Positions 28,501-43,500 of a stretch of DNA of 64,000 nucleotides are shown here, piece by piece; position 1 is the first letter of the stretch, and each line of letters begins with the position of its first letter. Where the stretch lies: positions 124,869,988-124,933,987 of the forward strand of contig CM067082.1 of assembly GCA_034008185.1 (NCBI GenBank), written 5' to 3'. Origin of the DNA: Gorsachius magnificus (Eukaryota; Chordata; Aves; Pelecaniformes; Ardeidae). The position numbers were made by a program, and so were the translations under genes. The notes below the pieces were generated by a model, which ran no database searches, was not told the origin of the DNA, and worked only from the letters and a program-made list of their open reading frames with translations.

Positions 28501-31500
28501 TCTTATTCTCCAGGTTTTGGAAGCAATCCCTCACTTCATGTAAGTGTTGAATGCAAGGTATAAAAGACATGGCATGAAAAATGAAATGCAAGCCAGAACA
28601 CCTTTCTTACTTGAAATGGGAGTTCATTCATATTACAACTGTGGCATTAGATCAGAGGATCGCTTTTGTTCATTAAATAAGCTGAAAGAAACTGCATTCC
28701 ATCAACAAAAGTAGAGTTTTAAGTAAAGAGTTAATGAATACATGACCATATACAAGAAGAGAAGTCCTAGGCCAAAAAGTACAAAACTTTGTGATTAATC
28801 TAGGCAACATGTATCCAAAATAACTAAGACTACAACAGTTGACTATAAAATTAAATGCAAAACATATTCAAATATACCAAACCAGCATGTTATTTGGCTT
28901 GGTTTGGTAAAGAAAATATTGCATATTTTTTCTGATATAGAAAGTTTTTCTGAAATCACTCACCAGATATTTCAGAAGTAATCATTGCATAATAATTTTC
29001 AGCATTTTCTTAGGAACTTTGCTGGAGAACCAAGGTATAATGAAACAAAGACAGATTCTGAAGAGCTTTAAAAAGAAATATGCATAATGCATATCTGTGT
29101 AATTAAATAATTTCTTGGTGTTACAGTAAATATACAAAGACTACATACCTGCATTGGTTATGGATTCTACCCGGATGAATGCTAATATAGGGTGACACAG
29201 TTTTATCCACATATGATCCAAATCCAAGTCGAAAATCAAGAGAAATATTCGCCATCTTTTTAGATAAAGCAAATCCAACGGAATTTAGTTTTTCTATATT
29301 GTTGTGCATAGAGGCTGAGACATCAACTAAATAATAAAGATCCACAGGGTATTTCTCTAGAGGACGAACTTTTAACATAAAGTTTGCTTCACTTCCTGAT
29401 TCAAAGGAAACAAATAAGTTTGTTTACTATTTTTGAATGGACACTCTTAAAAATACATTTATTCTTGCAGCAACCTCAGCACAGTTGTTTGTGTCAGCAA
29501 ATAGAAAAACAAACAAACAAGAAAACCTCCCAAGAGTAAATGTAACCTTGAAGCATCGTTCAAAAATATGCCGTAAAGGGGCTCTTTGCAGAACATCTTG
29601 GTTTTTTGTTCTTGCAGGAGCACTGTGCAATTTATTGTAAAAATTTGGCTTCTCCCCATTTTCTTTTAAATTCCTGGTTATTCGATCCCTTTGGCATTAC
29701 ACTAAAAAGCAGTTATGACTCACAAAGGACACAGGTCTGCACGCCAATTATGGTCAGTCACTTCAAGGTTGACAATTCTAAGTATGTAAGTGTATCCTGC
29801 AAATAGTTTGTCATATATGAGTCTAAAACTATATGTGTACTGTAAAGACAGCACAGCCTGAAAAACTCATGTAAATTATGCTTCAGGTTTTTATCAACCT
29901 AATTCCAAAGATTCAATAAGAAAACTCGGTAGGATGAAAATACTTTTTTTTTAAATAGAGGTTTTAATATTAAAAAATCCATATTTTGGTGGATATTTCA
30001 GGATGATAAATGTCTGCCCCTCCTGCAAAACCACATCATTACATCATCATATGTAATAAAAACGTTAAAGCTTTGGAAGCCAGTTAAAAAAGTCCCACAT
30101 TTTTGCTTGCCTAATATTCTGTAGTGCCAGCAAAAAGAGTGAAGTGACTTGAGTATGGGCAACGTAGGTACAGTAATGCATGGCTTCAAATTGTTCACGC
30201 AAAGTGTGAGCTCACAGAATAAATGAGGGAGTGGGATTGTTGCATGATGAGTGCAGAATGTAATTCAGGATTATGCAATGAAGATACAGCAAAGCACAGG
30301 AGGAAAGGAGACATAGAAGAATTATGTAGGTTTTCAATAAAAGCTATCTAAACACATTCAGAAACAGATTCACTAAAAAAATCACCAGAAATGTGACTTA
30401 TCTATTCATGACATTTACTACTGCATATGACATTGCTAGATAGCATAATCAAAGTGCATGTAACAAAGATCTGACCCAGAGAAGTTAAACATGCAAAGTA
30501 CTTTCTTCCAATGGTCTTTGAACCTAATCCACCTGAAAATTTCAGGATTTGTCTATATCAGGTCTTGCATGAAGAAAACAGAATTTCAGTGTGCTGTAAC
30601 TTATGTGTTTCCTCTTTGCCAATGTAAATCAAATGACCTTTTGTAAATGACCCTTGCAAGTTCGCATATAGTGAGATGCTGAGTGCAGCTTTTATTTTTT
30701 CCCACATGAATCCTGACAGTTGGGTATATGTAAACAGTGACAAATAAACCTAGTATCAAAACAAAAACATCTTTGTCTGCATGATTATACTGTATCAAAT
30801 TTCTGTTCTGAGGCACAACTATAGCTGTATATCTGTGTATTTCCCTGGGGAATAAAATATGGGCAGGATGTCTGTATATCCAAAGTTATTCTTCCGGAGT
30901 CCTCGGAACTGCAGTCTTCTGCCTCCCTGATGCAAGAGCTTCAGCAAAGCATATGGAACTCCAAATTTAATTTCACTATTTACAGGCAAAAAGGTTCATT
31001 AAACCAAATTTTAGAAAGCAAAGTGTTTTCTACGAATCCAGTATGCCTTTGGAAATAAATGTGACTACAGACTCTTCTAGAGCTAGCTCAGTTCCTGAGA
31101 ACATTTCTCAGTACAAAGCAGAGTACCAGTCATTTCTTTGGAAGGAGAGCAGGGAAAGGAGACGATGTTACTTCCTTAGTTTTATTATTATAAAGATGGA
31201 GAACCAGAGTTCCTTTGTGCTTTACACTCATGCAGATCCTTTTTTTTCCCTTGTAATTGACAGAAAATTATCTTTTACACAGTGAAGATCACCAAGATAC
31301 TATAACAACTCAGACTTTTCCTATTCACTTAATGTTTTTCTACAAAAGATTGATCCCTCTTAAATCACAGATTTCTTTCTCCAACTATCGTTTGCAAAAT
31401 AAATACATAAATTAAATTTTATGATATGAAACATATTCTGCTCCCTTTATATCACCTTCCACTTCTGCTGTTGACTACAGCTCTTTTAGAGACAGACAAC

Positions 31501-34500
31501 ATGCATTGATTTAACTTGAGTTCAGCTGAGGGCAAACAGATAAACTAGAAAATCTCAGATCCATAAAAGGTCTTGTAGCTCCTATTAGGGTCAGGTGTCT
31601 CACATTTAATAAATGAAATGTTAGGCAGTGAATACCTAAGTCACCTTTAGGAATACAGTCCCCTTCTTACATATTGGCTTTGGTGTCTTCACAGTTGTCT
31701 AGTTAAGGCACTTAAAAGTAACCAAATAATCAAGAAGCTTATCAAATGATGAATTTAGGAATTCTAACCCGATTTACTTTCAGTAAGGAATACAGTTTAT
31801 ATGCATGGAAAACTATTTGTGTAAGTGGCTAAAGAAAAAGAATAAAGATACCACAACTGAAAAGACTACCTAAAATCCCTCTTCCACTTATCACTTGCAT
31901 TATTCTGACCGTCAGCTGTGTTTGACAGAAACACTTCGTGCTTAAGACCATACTTGAATATGGGAGCAACACCATCATAGTCCTACCGCATAATGTTATA
32001 GCATCATTCTTCAAAATAATTATCCCAGCAGCTTCTTCACAAAATATTTGTACTTAATATTACTGTATTTGGTTTAAATTGACTATAATATCAATGTGTT
32101 AGAGACAACCCAACCTGGACGCAGTTGGACTGAAACTTTTCCTGGTGTCACTTGTGTATTTGTTTCATGGTCACTGGGTATTGTGACATGTACTGTGGGA
32201 CTTTCTACAAAATCTGACTGACAGCCTCTTTTCATTAAGTTGAAAACAGTGTCACAGCGTCCCTTCTGGATTGCGTCGGCCATGAAATCCTGTTTTATAA
32301 GAGACAAAAAAGTACAAAACAATCTGAGCTGAAAAAAACCAACTGTAATATCTTCAAAGGAAAAAAAAGAAAAAATAATAGTCTTTGAAACAATAAAATA
32401 TGCTACTATAATTGCACAAATTGTAGAACAAGTTCATGGAAACCATATGTTTTTAATAAGGGCAATGACAAAATATTTAAATTAGAAACTAAACCTAATT
32501 GCCACGATGACTTTTTTTCTACAAAGGACAAAACTTTTGTATGAGAAAGAGGATCTTGCACAATCAGAACAAGCTGACTTTGAAGAAAAAGGAAACTATG
32601 TACTGTCTCTATAAAAAGTTCTGTGCTACGCTAGGCATTAGTTATACCAAGAAAGTGTCATTCATACAACATCAAACCAGGTTAGTTTTCACAGGAATCC
32701 ACAGGTAGTATTACTTAGGCTAACATTTAAAAGTAGCAGCAGAAGTCAGCTTTAGATTTACCTAACCTGAATTTGTCTATCACAGATGTTCAAGTTTTAC
32801 CCCATACCCTACACCAAATCCAAAGACCAGCTGGACTATACCATTTCAATCCCCAGAAAGAGGAAGCTGTGTAGTACAAGACTAGACAGTTTAAGATGCC
32901 GCTAACATAAAAAAGGCCCTGTAAAATGTGATTAGTAGTAGGATGATCTCAGAAGCAGCACATCCTTTGTTGCAGTGAAAGGGCAAAGTTGCCAAAATTG
33001 TGCCAACATGATCCAATGCAAAATTCCTTCCTGATCACAAATCTGATGATTAAAATGATCCTGATCATGCAAGGAAAAAAAAAGACAGGATCCTTTGTAC
33101 TCTTTCAAAGCATTGGTCCATCCCAGCCACAGCTGGAGACCAAACAATGGACAATCTCTGATATTTCAGAAGCAGATGGGGAAAATAAACAATCAAAAAG
33201 TGTGTACAGCCAACTGTGTATTAGAGAATAGTCATCCAGACCCTGAAAAGACCAGAGAAAGCCCCTGAAGAATAAGACTCAACAGTCATGTATCTTGTTT
33301 TCCAAGTTCCAACTCATTTTTGTAGTCTACTTCTGATATATTTTTTCCATAACCTTCTTTAATGTAGACAACAGAGACTACTTTTTTAGGTTACTGTTAT
33401 TTATAGACTCTTTTTGATGTATCTACATTTCAAAAAGGTAGATTTTTAAATGTATAAAGAACTTAGCCACTCTCATTGTTATCACTAACAACGAATGTAG
33501 CATTTTCTGAAGTTTGCTGGGGGGGGGTATAAAGTCAAAGCATCTCAAGTGTTCCTCAGGGCTGATTTTCCCATTAAAAAAAGTTGTTTGGATGAAGCAG
33601 GCATGCTAAGCTGAAAACCGCTCCTGTAACTTTGCTCTGGAAAATGTCTATCTGCCTTAATATGGGTTTTGCCATTCTACAACCATGGACGGTCCATAGG
33701 TAAACCAGCTATCAAAGCATGGTCTAAGAGGATTTGACAAACCCCTGGCTTCCCTGACCAGCTCTTGGGATTGACATGAGAAGTGAAGCAAGAGAAGCAG
33801 GGCAGAAGTGAAACCTGGTCACATCTGAGCACCTACTGCAGCTCCACAGCAATAAGCTATGGAAAGCTAAGAAGTGCTGTTCTGTGATAATTACAGATGT
33901 AGCAGGATAAAATCGTGCCCTTTGTAAGACAGGACATCAAGCCACAATAATGCACCACTCGACATTGTAATCTGTTGTGCCATCTACACATGCCCTAAGG
34001 CTCCTCTTGGAAAACAAGCCCTCCATGACTCTATTGCATTACTTTTCCTTATACTTGTTTCAGACTAAGTTATATCATCCCAAGACACAACATCTCAGAT
34101 AAAGTTACTCCAGTGCCTTACATTCCTTATCCTAGGAATTTATCTACCATGTTTGCTAATGAAAGCTACTACAGATAATTTGCATGTGACCTTCAAAAGC
34201 ATATGTTTCTAATTGCCAGTGATATTCTTAAAAACCTCGCTCTGAAGTCCTTAAAATGGTCCAGCCTTACTTGAAATCACGTAATCAACTGTTTTTTTTC
34301 TGTCAAACAAAACCAGAAATTCCCATATTCTTACAGTTCACAAAGCAATAAACATTTTGTAATAATTCTTGCTACCTAAGATCTGTCTTCTGTGATAAGT
34401 CTCAGAACTGATAGTTTCAAGTGTCAAAACAAGAAAAATATAATTTTTTTTCCATTTGTGACAGGGTCATAATATATGGTGAAGTCAAAGTTAATTCTAC

Positions 34501-37500
34501 TATTAGTAAAAACTTTTGCTAAATTCAATAGGCATATATGTATAGATTTGCTCTGATATATAATGAGGGCTAATACAAACTACTGATAAGTAATTTTGCT
34601 TTTGAAGCCAAAAACTGTTGAAGTCCCAAAGTTATTTTAAGTCTGCCAAAGCTGTCTACAAAGCAGATGGAATGCATTAAAATGTTCTCACTTTATTTAA
34701 AATTACTGCAATTTTCCAAATAAAAGATTGCATTTTCTCCTTTGGAAACAAAATATATTTCACATGATTTCTCAGGTTCTGTCTCCAGAGGTCATTTGAA
34801 GATTTTCTTGCTATTTCTCACTGTAGTTTTCACGGTTTAAAAGTCTTCCGTCTTTATAAAGATCAGAAGCAGATAAAATATAAAGTCAAAAGTGAGTAAG
34901 CAAAATGCCATACCTCTTGAGCACACCATCCACACTCTGGACCCAAGGCAAGACACTTTGTGCACGTTACTGCATTTGAAGTGGCACATCTGTTTTCCGC
35001 TGCAATGAAATATAAACCCAAACATTTGTGATTTATGATGATATGTGGGAATTGTAAAATACCTAATTTTAAACCAAGATTTCAAAAATTACTTCACCAG
35101 ATTAAGAGTGATGACAACGTATCCAAACAGAAGTAAAACAGAACAAAGGCAGCCCAGTGAGGGAATACTTGCAGCATTTTTTTTTTTTAATCTACGGTCT
35201 GGAACTATATGTACAGATTGAATAAACTCCATTCTCAAAGCCAAATTTTTAAGATCCTGATACAGAATAATTTTGAAGTAAAAGTTTATCTTTGGCACGT
35301 ACCTTGCTGATTTACTGCCTAACAGAAAAAATTTACCAGGTAGCTTATCTCTTCATAGACATTTTCATTTTAAGTCATTTACACTTGACTGAGTTATTCA
35401 TTATTCACTCTGCATGGAACCCAAAATATTTTCTCACCTTCTATAAATACTCCCCCTCCACATTTTCTGGAATGAATAGTTTCCCAGAAGAGGCAGATTT
35501 TTATTTTTTTTTTCAGAAGTGAATATGAATTTATCCAATGTTATGTGTGTCACAGATTGAAGACACATCATTCTGTACTAACAACTGCAGAAATTGTGCC
35601 TACCGACAGGTCTATCAGCAAAGCCCTTTATACCCTTTCCACAGCTTTGTTTTACAGGTCGCTGCTTAAGTTACCACTCTTTGCTACACAACTTTGGCAG
35701 TTGGAATTGAGAAGAGAGAGCCTTTTCAAGGGACTTGGTCAGCTCAACCTGAATGTCAGCTTTAGGGTATCCTTTCTGCATGTTCAGCACAAGGCTCTTG
35801 CAGACCAGTGTGCCTCTACATGAGACAGAATTTGCCTGCCAAGAGCTATGAGGAAGGCCCATAATATGCCTCTTCAGTGCACAGCACAGTAGTTGTGCTG
35901 TTTAACAACACTGCTTAGTGGCATATTCAGCATGGCATATTGTATGATTATAAAATATATGAAACAAAATAAAAAATTATTAACTGGAAAGGCTTATTAA
36001 CCATCATGATAAAGTGCATATCATTATACCAAAATAGTTTGAAGAAAGGTTTGTTTTTTATCCAAAGTTTTGGCTACATGTACGTGTCTCAGATTATTTC
36101 TTTCCAACCTGCAATAATGCAAACCATCTCTCTTTTTAGAGTAATGAGAGCAACGTCTCACAGTGAAAAGCTGTATTGGGAGAACATGTACTGAAATAAC
36201 TTTTTTGTCTTTAGTTTACTGATTTCAGCTATGGATTCAAAGATGAGGTCCTGTATCACGTGAACAGCTAGTCCTCCATAGGTCACTTTGAATAACTGAT
36301 GATCCAAGGAACTGATCACAGCTTGGAAGTTATTAGTATCAATAACATATATACCATTATCAGTATTAACAAGATAGAAAAGCCTAGCACAGCACAATTG
36401 CAGCATTATACTGATAACATACAGGTTAGCAGCAATTTCATTAATTTCAAAGGTCAGACCTATATTTCTATTTCATATAAACTATTGTTTACAATTTTTG
36501 CCATGCAGATAATGTGAGAAAAGAAATGTATATGAAATGGAGAGAAACTCTTACAGATATGATAGAAACGATAAGCTGAAAAGCAGCCCGGGAAGGTGGT
36601 GGAACAAAGGAAAACCTGATTAAAGGGTGGGAGAGGTGGGCTGGGATAAATAAAGGAGGAGTCACTAAGGAGAGAGAGAAGAACACGACAAAATCCAAAA
36701 GGTTTTTGTTTGTTATAAAAGCAAACACAGCAAGTTTGACTTGGATGTGAAATGACAGCAAGCTCATTCGGCACTGACACAATAAAAGTTCTTTGCATTT
36801 ATAAGATGATGGCAACAGCACTTCATGTTCTGCAGTCTGAAAGAGCACAGCTGGAGGCCACAGAAAAAGTTACCGCAAACCACAGGAGAGGAGAACGAGG
36901 GTGAGGATTCCAGGTAGGTACCAACATGCACAGGGTTGTGGAGCTTGCCACAGATCCCCTTCTAGATGGTATTGGTAAAGTGCAAAGACATGGGATGAAA
37001 AGTTGTTGAAGGAGTAAAAATAAAAGGAATGTAATTGTTCTTAGCACAGAAACATCACTCCCATCTTCAGCTGGATACCAAAGACAGCAGAGATGAAAGA
37101 CATTATAAGAAAAAGAGAATAAAGTGATGGATTCAGCAAAAGTGTCAAAGGACAAGGAAAGATAAGAATTGCTGATGTGCAGCGCTAACAGCAGGTACAG
37201 ACTACCATGGGACAAAACAGGGAAGAGATGATGTGAACTTTGAGGTTAGCAATCAAGTAACATCCACCATAAAAGACAGAACTGTTCTGATAAGAATAAA
37301 TAGTTAAGAGGAAGAAAGGAGAGACCTGTGTATCTAGCTATACAGACAAGGAATAAGCCAAATTAATTCCTGGTCATCATAATCAGTAAACCAAAGTAAA
37401 CCAAATGATGAGTTTGGCCTAATTAATTTCCTGCAGTAATTTCTGAGACTCCTTTCTTAAAATGGATAATACTGTCTGCATAGCACGCATTTCCCAAAGT

Positions 37501-40500
37501 TAAATGCCATTGACCATCTAACAAAATATTCATGTCTTATTGCAATGTGTACTTGCTAAAAAGATATAGTATGTGTCTATGACTGAAACAACTGTACTGT
37601 ATTTCCAGATGCATCAGAAAACTGACTGCAAAATAGTTGTCCCAAATTTTTCTTCTGTATGGTTGGTTTAGGTACTGAATCTATTGGAGCTTGATTTCAT
37701 TTATTAATACAACCTATGTGGTAAAATATGGGGGTGGGGAGAGGAGTGCGTGTTTCTGAATTGCTCAGGCAGAAGACAAGATCTTAAAATCCAGTTTGGG
37801 TTTTCGATGCAATCATGGCAGATGAAATGTTTTAACAAATGAGACATACAGTATTGCTGGATGCAAATCTCTTTGCTGATAACTCTCCAATCTCAAGAGC
37901 CCCATTTTCACACCATGAAGTCACGGATTGGCAATTGACAACCTTGGTACCATTGGCTCAAAGAGCTGATTTTTTTGGACTAAAGAGAAACTTGAAAAAG
38001 GTTTATTAATGCCTGAGACACATTCTGGCTACAGCACTACTGTAGTTCCCAAGTACATAGTCCCTTACAGCAGTAACATTTATGGACATGCTTTCATTCA
38101 CCAAATATTTATTATTTAGTTATAAGCCTACTCTAAAACCATAACTGATTTAGTATAAACTTCTCAGTTTCTTTTAAAAATCATATGCTAAAGCAAGAAA
38201 CATTTTTTTAATGAGTTGGCTGAAAAAAGAACTGAGATTTTTCCTGCCACTTCACCAAAAACAGAGTCCAGACAAGACTGAGTTACTGTTCAGCCAAAGC
38301 TAAGGGCAAGTTTCTACTGGCTTAGTTATAACTGATGTATGCCAAAAGGTATTTTCAACAAGGGCCAAATTTTATGCTGGGAACTGCACAGGCATATGCA
38401 TATAATAAAAAGTGAGTGCAGCAGGTTAAACTGCGCTTTTCCAGCCCCCTCCACAAAATACAACCGTGCTTCAAAGACCACAGCTACTTACAGTGATCAC
38501 AGGTGTGGCAAGCCTAAACTCTCAGCAACAAGAGGGATCAAGGCAAGACAAATATCATATATGTTATAATCATATCCTATTATGAAAATAACTTTATCAT
38601 GATGAGGGTATTTATCTCAGAGATGGAATACAATAATGCACACTGGCGTTTGAGAGGGGATGTTAAACAGGTTTTCAAACAGACAGCACTTTGTTCAAGT
38701 ACAGCCAAGAATTCGGATTTAGATCAACTTCACTGTTGGTACACGTTTGTGCTGTTTTTGGAGGGTGTACTACCATTTGCTTTCTTAAAGAGAAAGCCAA
38801 AATGTAACTAGCAGTTTATACTCCCGGATCATGCTCCTCAGACTGTTCAACACTAGTTAAGGCAAGAAGATAAGAAATCATGTAGCCTCTACAGAGCTTT
38901 TTTCCTTAAATTCTGTATCCAATCTTGTTCTAGGGCAGCGATCAGCCAGGCTGTCCCTCCCCACAGGTAATGTGGCCTTCAATAACTTGCGTGTAGCATC
39001 ACTTCAGAGGGAAGTTGCAGCTTTTATGCAGTATATTGCAGTTATCTTCACCTTTCTGTCTTTCTTCAGGAGCTAAACGTGATTCCTGCAGAGAGGACAG
39101 GCAGTAACTGTCCCAGCTAACACACAGCTTCTCAATTCACTTTGGCTGAATGTGCAGATACAATGAAAAGCATTGTAAAAATGTTACAGAGGGGGATTTT
39201 TTTCCATGATTATTGTGTCTGACACTGACTCGCTCAGATTACAAGGAAAAAATGAGTGCCTGTGCTTTAACTGCCAATCCTAAAACATAATCCTGGAATT
39301 AGGGTTTTTCCCCCCCTTTTTCCAAAGAAGCAATAATTCTCTCTACCCTTTGTGCACAATGCCATGTTTTAAAAACATGCTTTGTCACCACCAGCTTTTC
39401 CAAGAGGGTTGCAAGGTATGCCTCAGAATCAGCTTCAAGAGGTCCTCACCCTTGCCCAGAAAAGGAGATTTCAACTTGAAAACTGTACACCTATTATGCT
39501 TTATAATAAATTCCTAAGATTACTTGAGCAAAAATAGCAGACTTTTATTCCCTCTCCCTTTTTTTCTATTACATACTGGATTTGTTAATTGGTTTCACTT
39601 CTCTATTAATGGTTGTCCACTTTTGTTTCACTATTCAAACAGGAGCTAAGCTGCACACTGATTTGAAAATATCCTTTCAAGAGAAGCAGCAGTAAACTAA
39701 AACTTGGCATGTAAGAGACACATATGTTTGCTAAGAAAAAGAAGATGTGTAAAAGAAAGGTGCAAAACATGACTGGCACTGTTAAATCCTGAGCCCTGGA
39801 AAAATACTTCTGCAAACCTGACAAGTAAGTAAAAGGAAAAATACTTCTGTAGACATGGCAAGTGAGTAAAAACATCTTTCCATTAAAACAACCAACCAAA
39901 CAACAAAAAAAACCAACCAAAAACCACCCTAGTCATAAAAAAAATCAAGTGTTACAGTGTTCCTAGAAAGGAAAATGGAATATACTGGAAGAGATAAACC
40001 ATAATGTGGCTATAGAGAAGAGAAGAGATATAAATGAGACATAAATAAGAAGTATACAGGCAGACGTGGATAGATGCAGTGAAAAGCATCACTAGCGAAC
40101 AAGTCCTGATGACTGGTATGGACTCCGATTCCTAACCCTGCCAATATCCCTCTGATACTTTTGGGGTTCCCCAATTAATCTGCATTACCCTATGAACATG
40201 AGGGGCAGTGCTGAGAGCGACACAAATGATATAAAAAGCCACCAAAATGCAAAGTAATGCAGCAGTCTGCCTCATTGTATGACAGACTTCATGCCTTTGC
40301 AAACTATGCAGCAAAATAACCAAGATCTTCCTTTTTTTGTACATTGTGCAAGCTCTGAGTGACGCCACTGGAGAGAACTGATGCTGGATATCAGCTGAAC
40401 AAGGCAGAGGCAAAGGGGGAGGAGGAAAAGGGGGAAACCTCTGTCAGCACAGCATTAGGAAAGCTGCGGCAGAAAAGGACAGTCGTAGCTGAGGCTGGAG

Positions 40501-43500
40501 GACAGCAAACACATCAGAAGTCTGCTGTGTAATGGCATGTGGAGATGGAGTTCCCAAGCAGTGCTTGGACACTGCGGTAACTAGGGGAGGATATAGATGC
40601 TAGGCTTCAAGGAGGTACTCCTGACACCTCTCTGAGCCTACGTAGGTCTGTCTTAGCCTCATCTCTCTGAAAAGTTCCATCACTTACAGGAATGTTGCAC
40701 ATCATTCAACAGGAAAACGTGGAGAACAGAAGCCTCATACAGATGCATATAAACTCAAGTTTTTCATACATATCTATCAATTTAGAGGATTTTTTTAGTT
40801 TGTCAGAAAGATGCATATAGCAGCATATTGGAAAAGGTACTACCCAAAATAGCTACGGGTACAGCAGTTAGGGCTCACAAACAGAACATTCAAACCACAG
40901 CCTCAAATATGACCTTGACTGTGGGAGACAGAGCTATTGACTACTCCAGACTGACTTTGTTCCCAAGCCGCAATACAGAATGAAAACAAGCAATGTAACC
41001 TTGAAATTTTTCACAACACAATTTTTGTTCCTTGGCCAACTTTACTTGTAGCCTCTCCTTTCTATGAAACTTCCTGCTTTTACGGGAGATGGTTAAATTT
41101 TGTTGATGCAATCCATGCCTGCAAACAATGAGTCAAAAGATTTTTGGCTTCTGAAACCAACCTATTCTGTCTATTGCAAATAAAACCACACAGGACAATT
41201 TACTTTGGTTATATCATTAGAAGAGACTAATTTCCCACAGCCATTAGCTTTTATGGCCTGGGTTTGATGGTCCTGTTTGCGCAGCTTTGCACCAATAAAA
41301 ATGCAAAGCATATGGAACCAGAGAGCTTAAATATTTTTTTAGTAAACCCCTTGATTTAAAGGTAACTTCAGGATGTGCGGTGCTGTGTTAATTCCCTTGT
41401 TTCCTAGGAACTCGGGCATAAGAATCATAGTCTAGTCATTTCCAGCTGCTAGAATCTCCCTTGGAGTTGGCCAGCTTGGATACAGTCATGCTGCTCCAGT
41501 CATGCTGGAACAGCTACTGCTGTATTTCATCGCTAATTTAATTTCTTGTGTATTGGTAATCACTGCTAGCAAGTAGCACATAAACAACCTGGAATGGTCA
41601 GTATAATGGTCAATATATTCCTGTGTATACTATAAAGTCCTTACCTAAATATGAGGTCATGGCAAATACAAAGGCAGACAAAACTGACTATTTTTTGCCT
41701 GCTTAAGAAGTTCAACCTTGAATAAAAGACAAGTCCAAGCTGTTTCTCCCACCATCTTCTCTAGCTCCACCTCCTCAAACCAGGCCCTCAACCCCCAGTC
41801 ACCTCCCTAATCTACCTTTCTGTTGCATACCTGGTCTCCAAATTCTCACTTTCTGCCCCACAAGAGCACTGCCTCTTCCTGCTGCTGCGCTTTCATTCAC
41901 AAACCCAGAAGCAATGCAGAGGATGGGCAACAGCTCAGAGCTATTCCTTCCCAAGGAATGTCACCATAGACCACCCGATCCACAGGTTCTTAGTCCACAG
42001 CAATGCAAACAGCTCCCTTCACTTACTTTTATCTGCATACACTGTGAGTTGGAACAAACCTACCCTGTATTTCAGACCACAGTTCTCAAAGCTGTAAACC
42101 TAATGGAACCAGTCCCTCAATTCTGAACACAAAATGAGAACTGAATTGTGCTTCTACAGAAGTTTTTCCTGATACAAACCAGGGAAGACATGTCAGGATT
42201 AAAACAAAACACTGACCGCATAATACATAATTTACACTCACAATGAGAAAACCTCAAGAATTTAAATAAAAGCTAAGACTGGTATTAGAGAGGATCACCA
42301 CCACTCCTTAAGGACTTGTAGTATGGAGTGCATGAGTTTGGGAGGAGCAGGGCTATTTTAAAAATGGTACTGCCTTCTGGAATACAAAGTGTTTGGTATT
42401 TGTTATTTCAGTAATTTGCTTTTCAATAGGGTATTCAATCTCTAAACATGGTTGTTGGCCCTAAGACAAATGGAAAGTGGTAAAAACTTTCTGGCATTTT
42501 CTTCTAAATTATTTTTGTTACTTTTATGCTCTTTGAATGCAGAAACAGTTAGATGTCATATTTTAATTAACTGTGTGATAACACAGCACAAAAGAATCTT
42601 AAGATCCCATTTGATGATTAACAGCTGAATTTAAAGTCCTTCAAAGGTGAGTTAAACTACATTGCTTTTCTGAACACACAGATCAAAAATGGATGAACAC
42701 AAAGATCTACTAATAGAATACTGAGAAATTAGTTTCTCAAATAGGAGATACATACATTGTTCACAAACAACCCTGAAAACCAACCATACCTGTCTAGGAA
42801 CAGACAACTGGCCAACCTCCATTTTAGGTTTATATAAGCCTGTTAGGTTTTTATAATTTGGGGGCTAAGATTACACAAAACACAACTGCAGGCTATAAAA
42901 CATGCAGGCTCACATACTAACTGTAACTACAGGTGCACACATACTGTGTGAATGCAAGCTTCTGCTCCTGCTTCTGCAAGTAAGTATTCACATATGTGTA
43001 TGGTCTGCAGGTGTAGTTTAAATGCTCCGTAAGGGACAGTCTTCAAACACGTGAATTTGGGATTTTAAACAGGTAGTGGTTTATTTAATCTTCTGAAGTA
43101 ATGCCACAACATTTTTGACAGCAAAATGCAATCCCACGGTTTTGCTTAGATTGGAAGAGCATGCTTGCTGATGTCATTAGTTTAATTTAGGTAATTTTGC
43201 ATCATTTGTGCCTGAATGTAAGTTGTTTCAAGTTTTCTTATTTCCTGGGAGTCTTGTTTGTGCAAGATGATGGTATCTCCATTCCACTTTCCAGCAAGAA
43301 GCTCCCATCTGAGAGAAGCAAGTTGTCCTCGGCACAGTACTAACCCCTGTCACCCTGCAGAGATAACATGGAAATAAATCATACTCCTAAGTGCAGTTGA
43401 AAAGTGGAATTCACTTAGCCTAATTCCCTTGAACACCGAGAAGGAACAGAATTTATTTTGGAAAGGGCAGTTACTGGTTTAATCAGACTTGGACTACTTT

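Noticed and set aside
36823..37215. 130-codon minus-strand open frame
   Set aside because: Created by the purine-rich plus strand (few stops on the complement); Leu/Ser/Phe-rich, no family resemblance.
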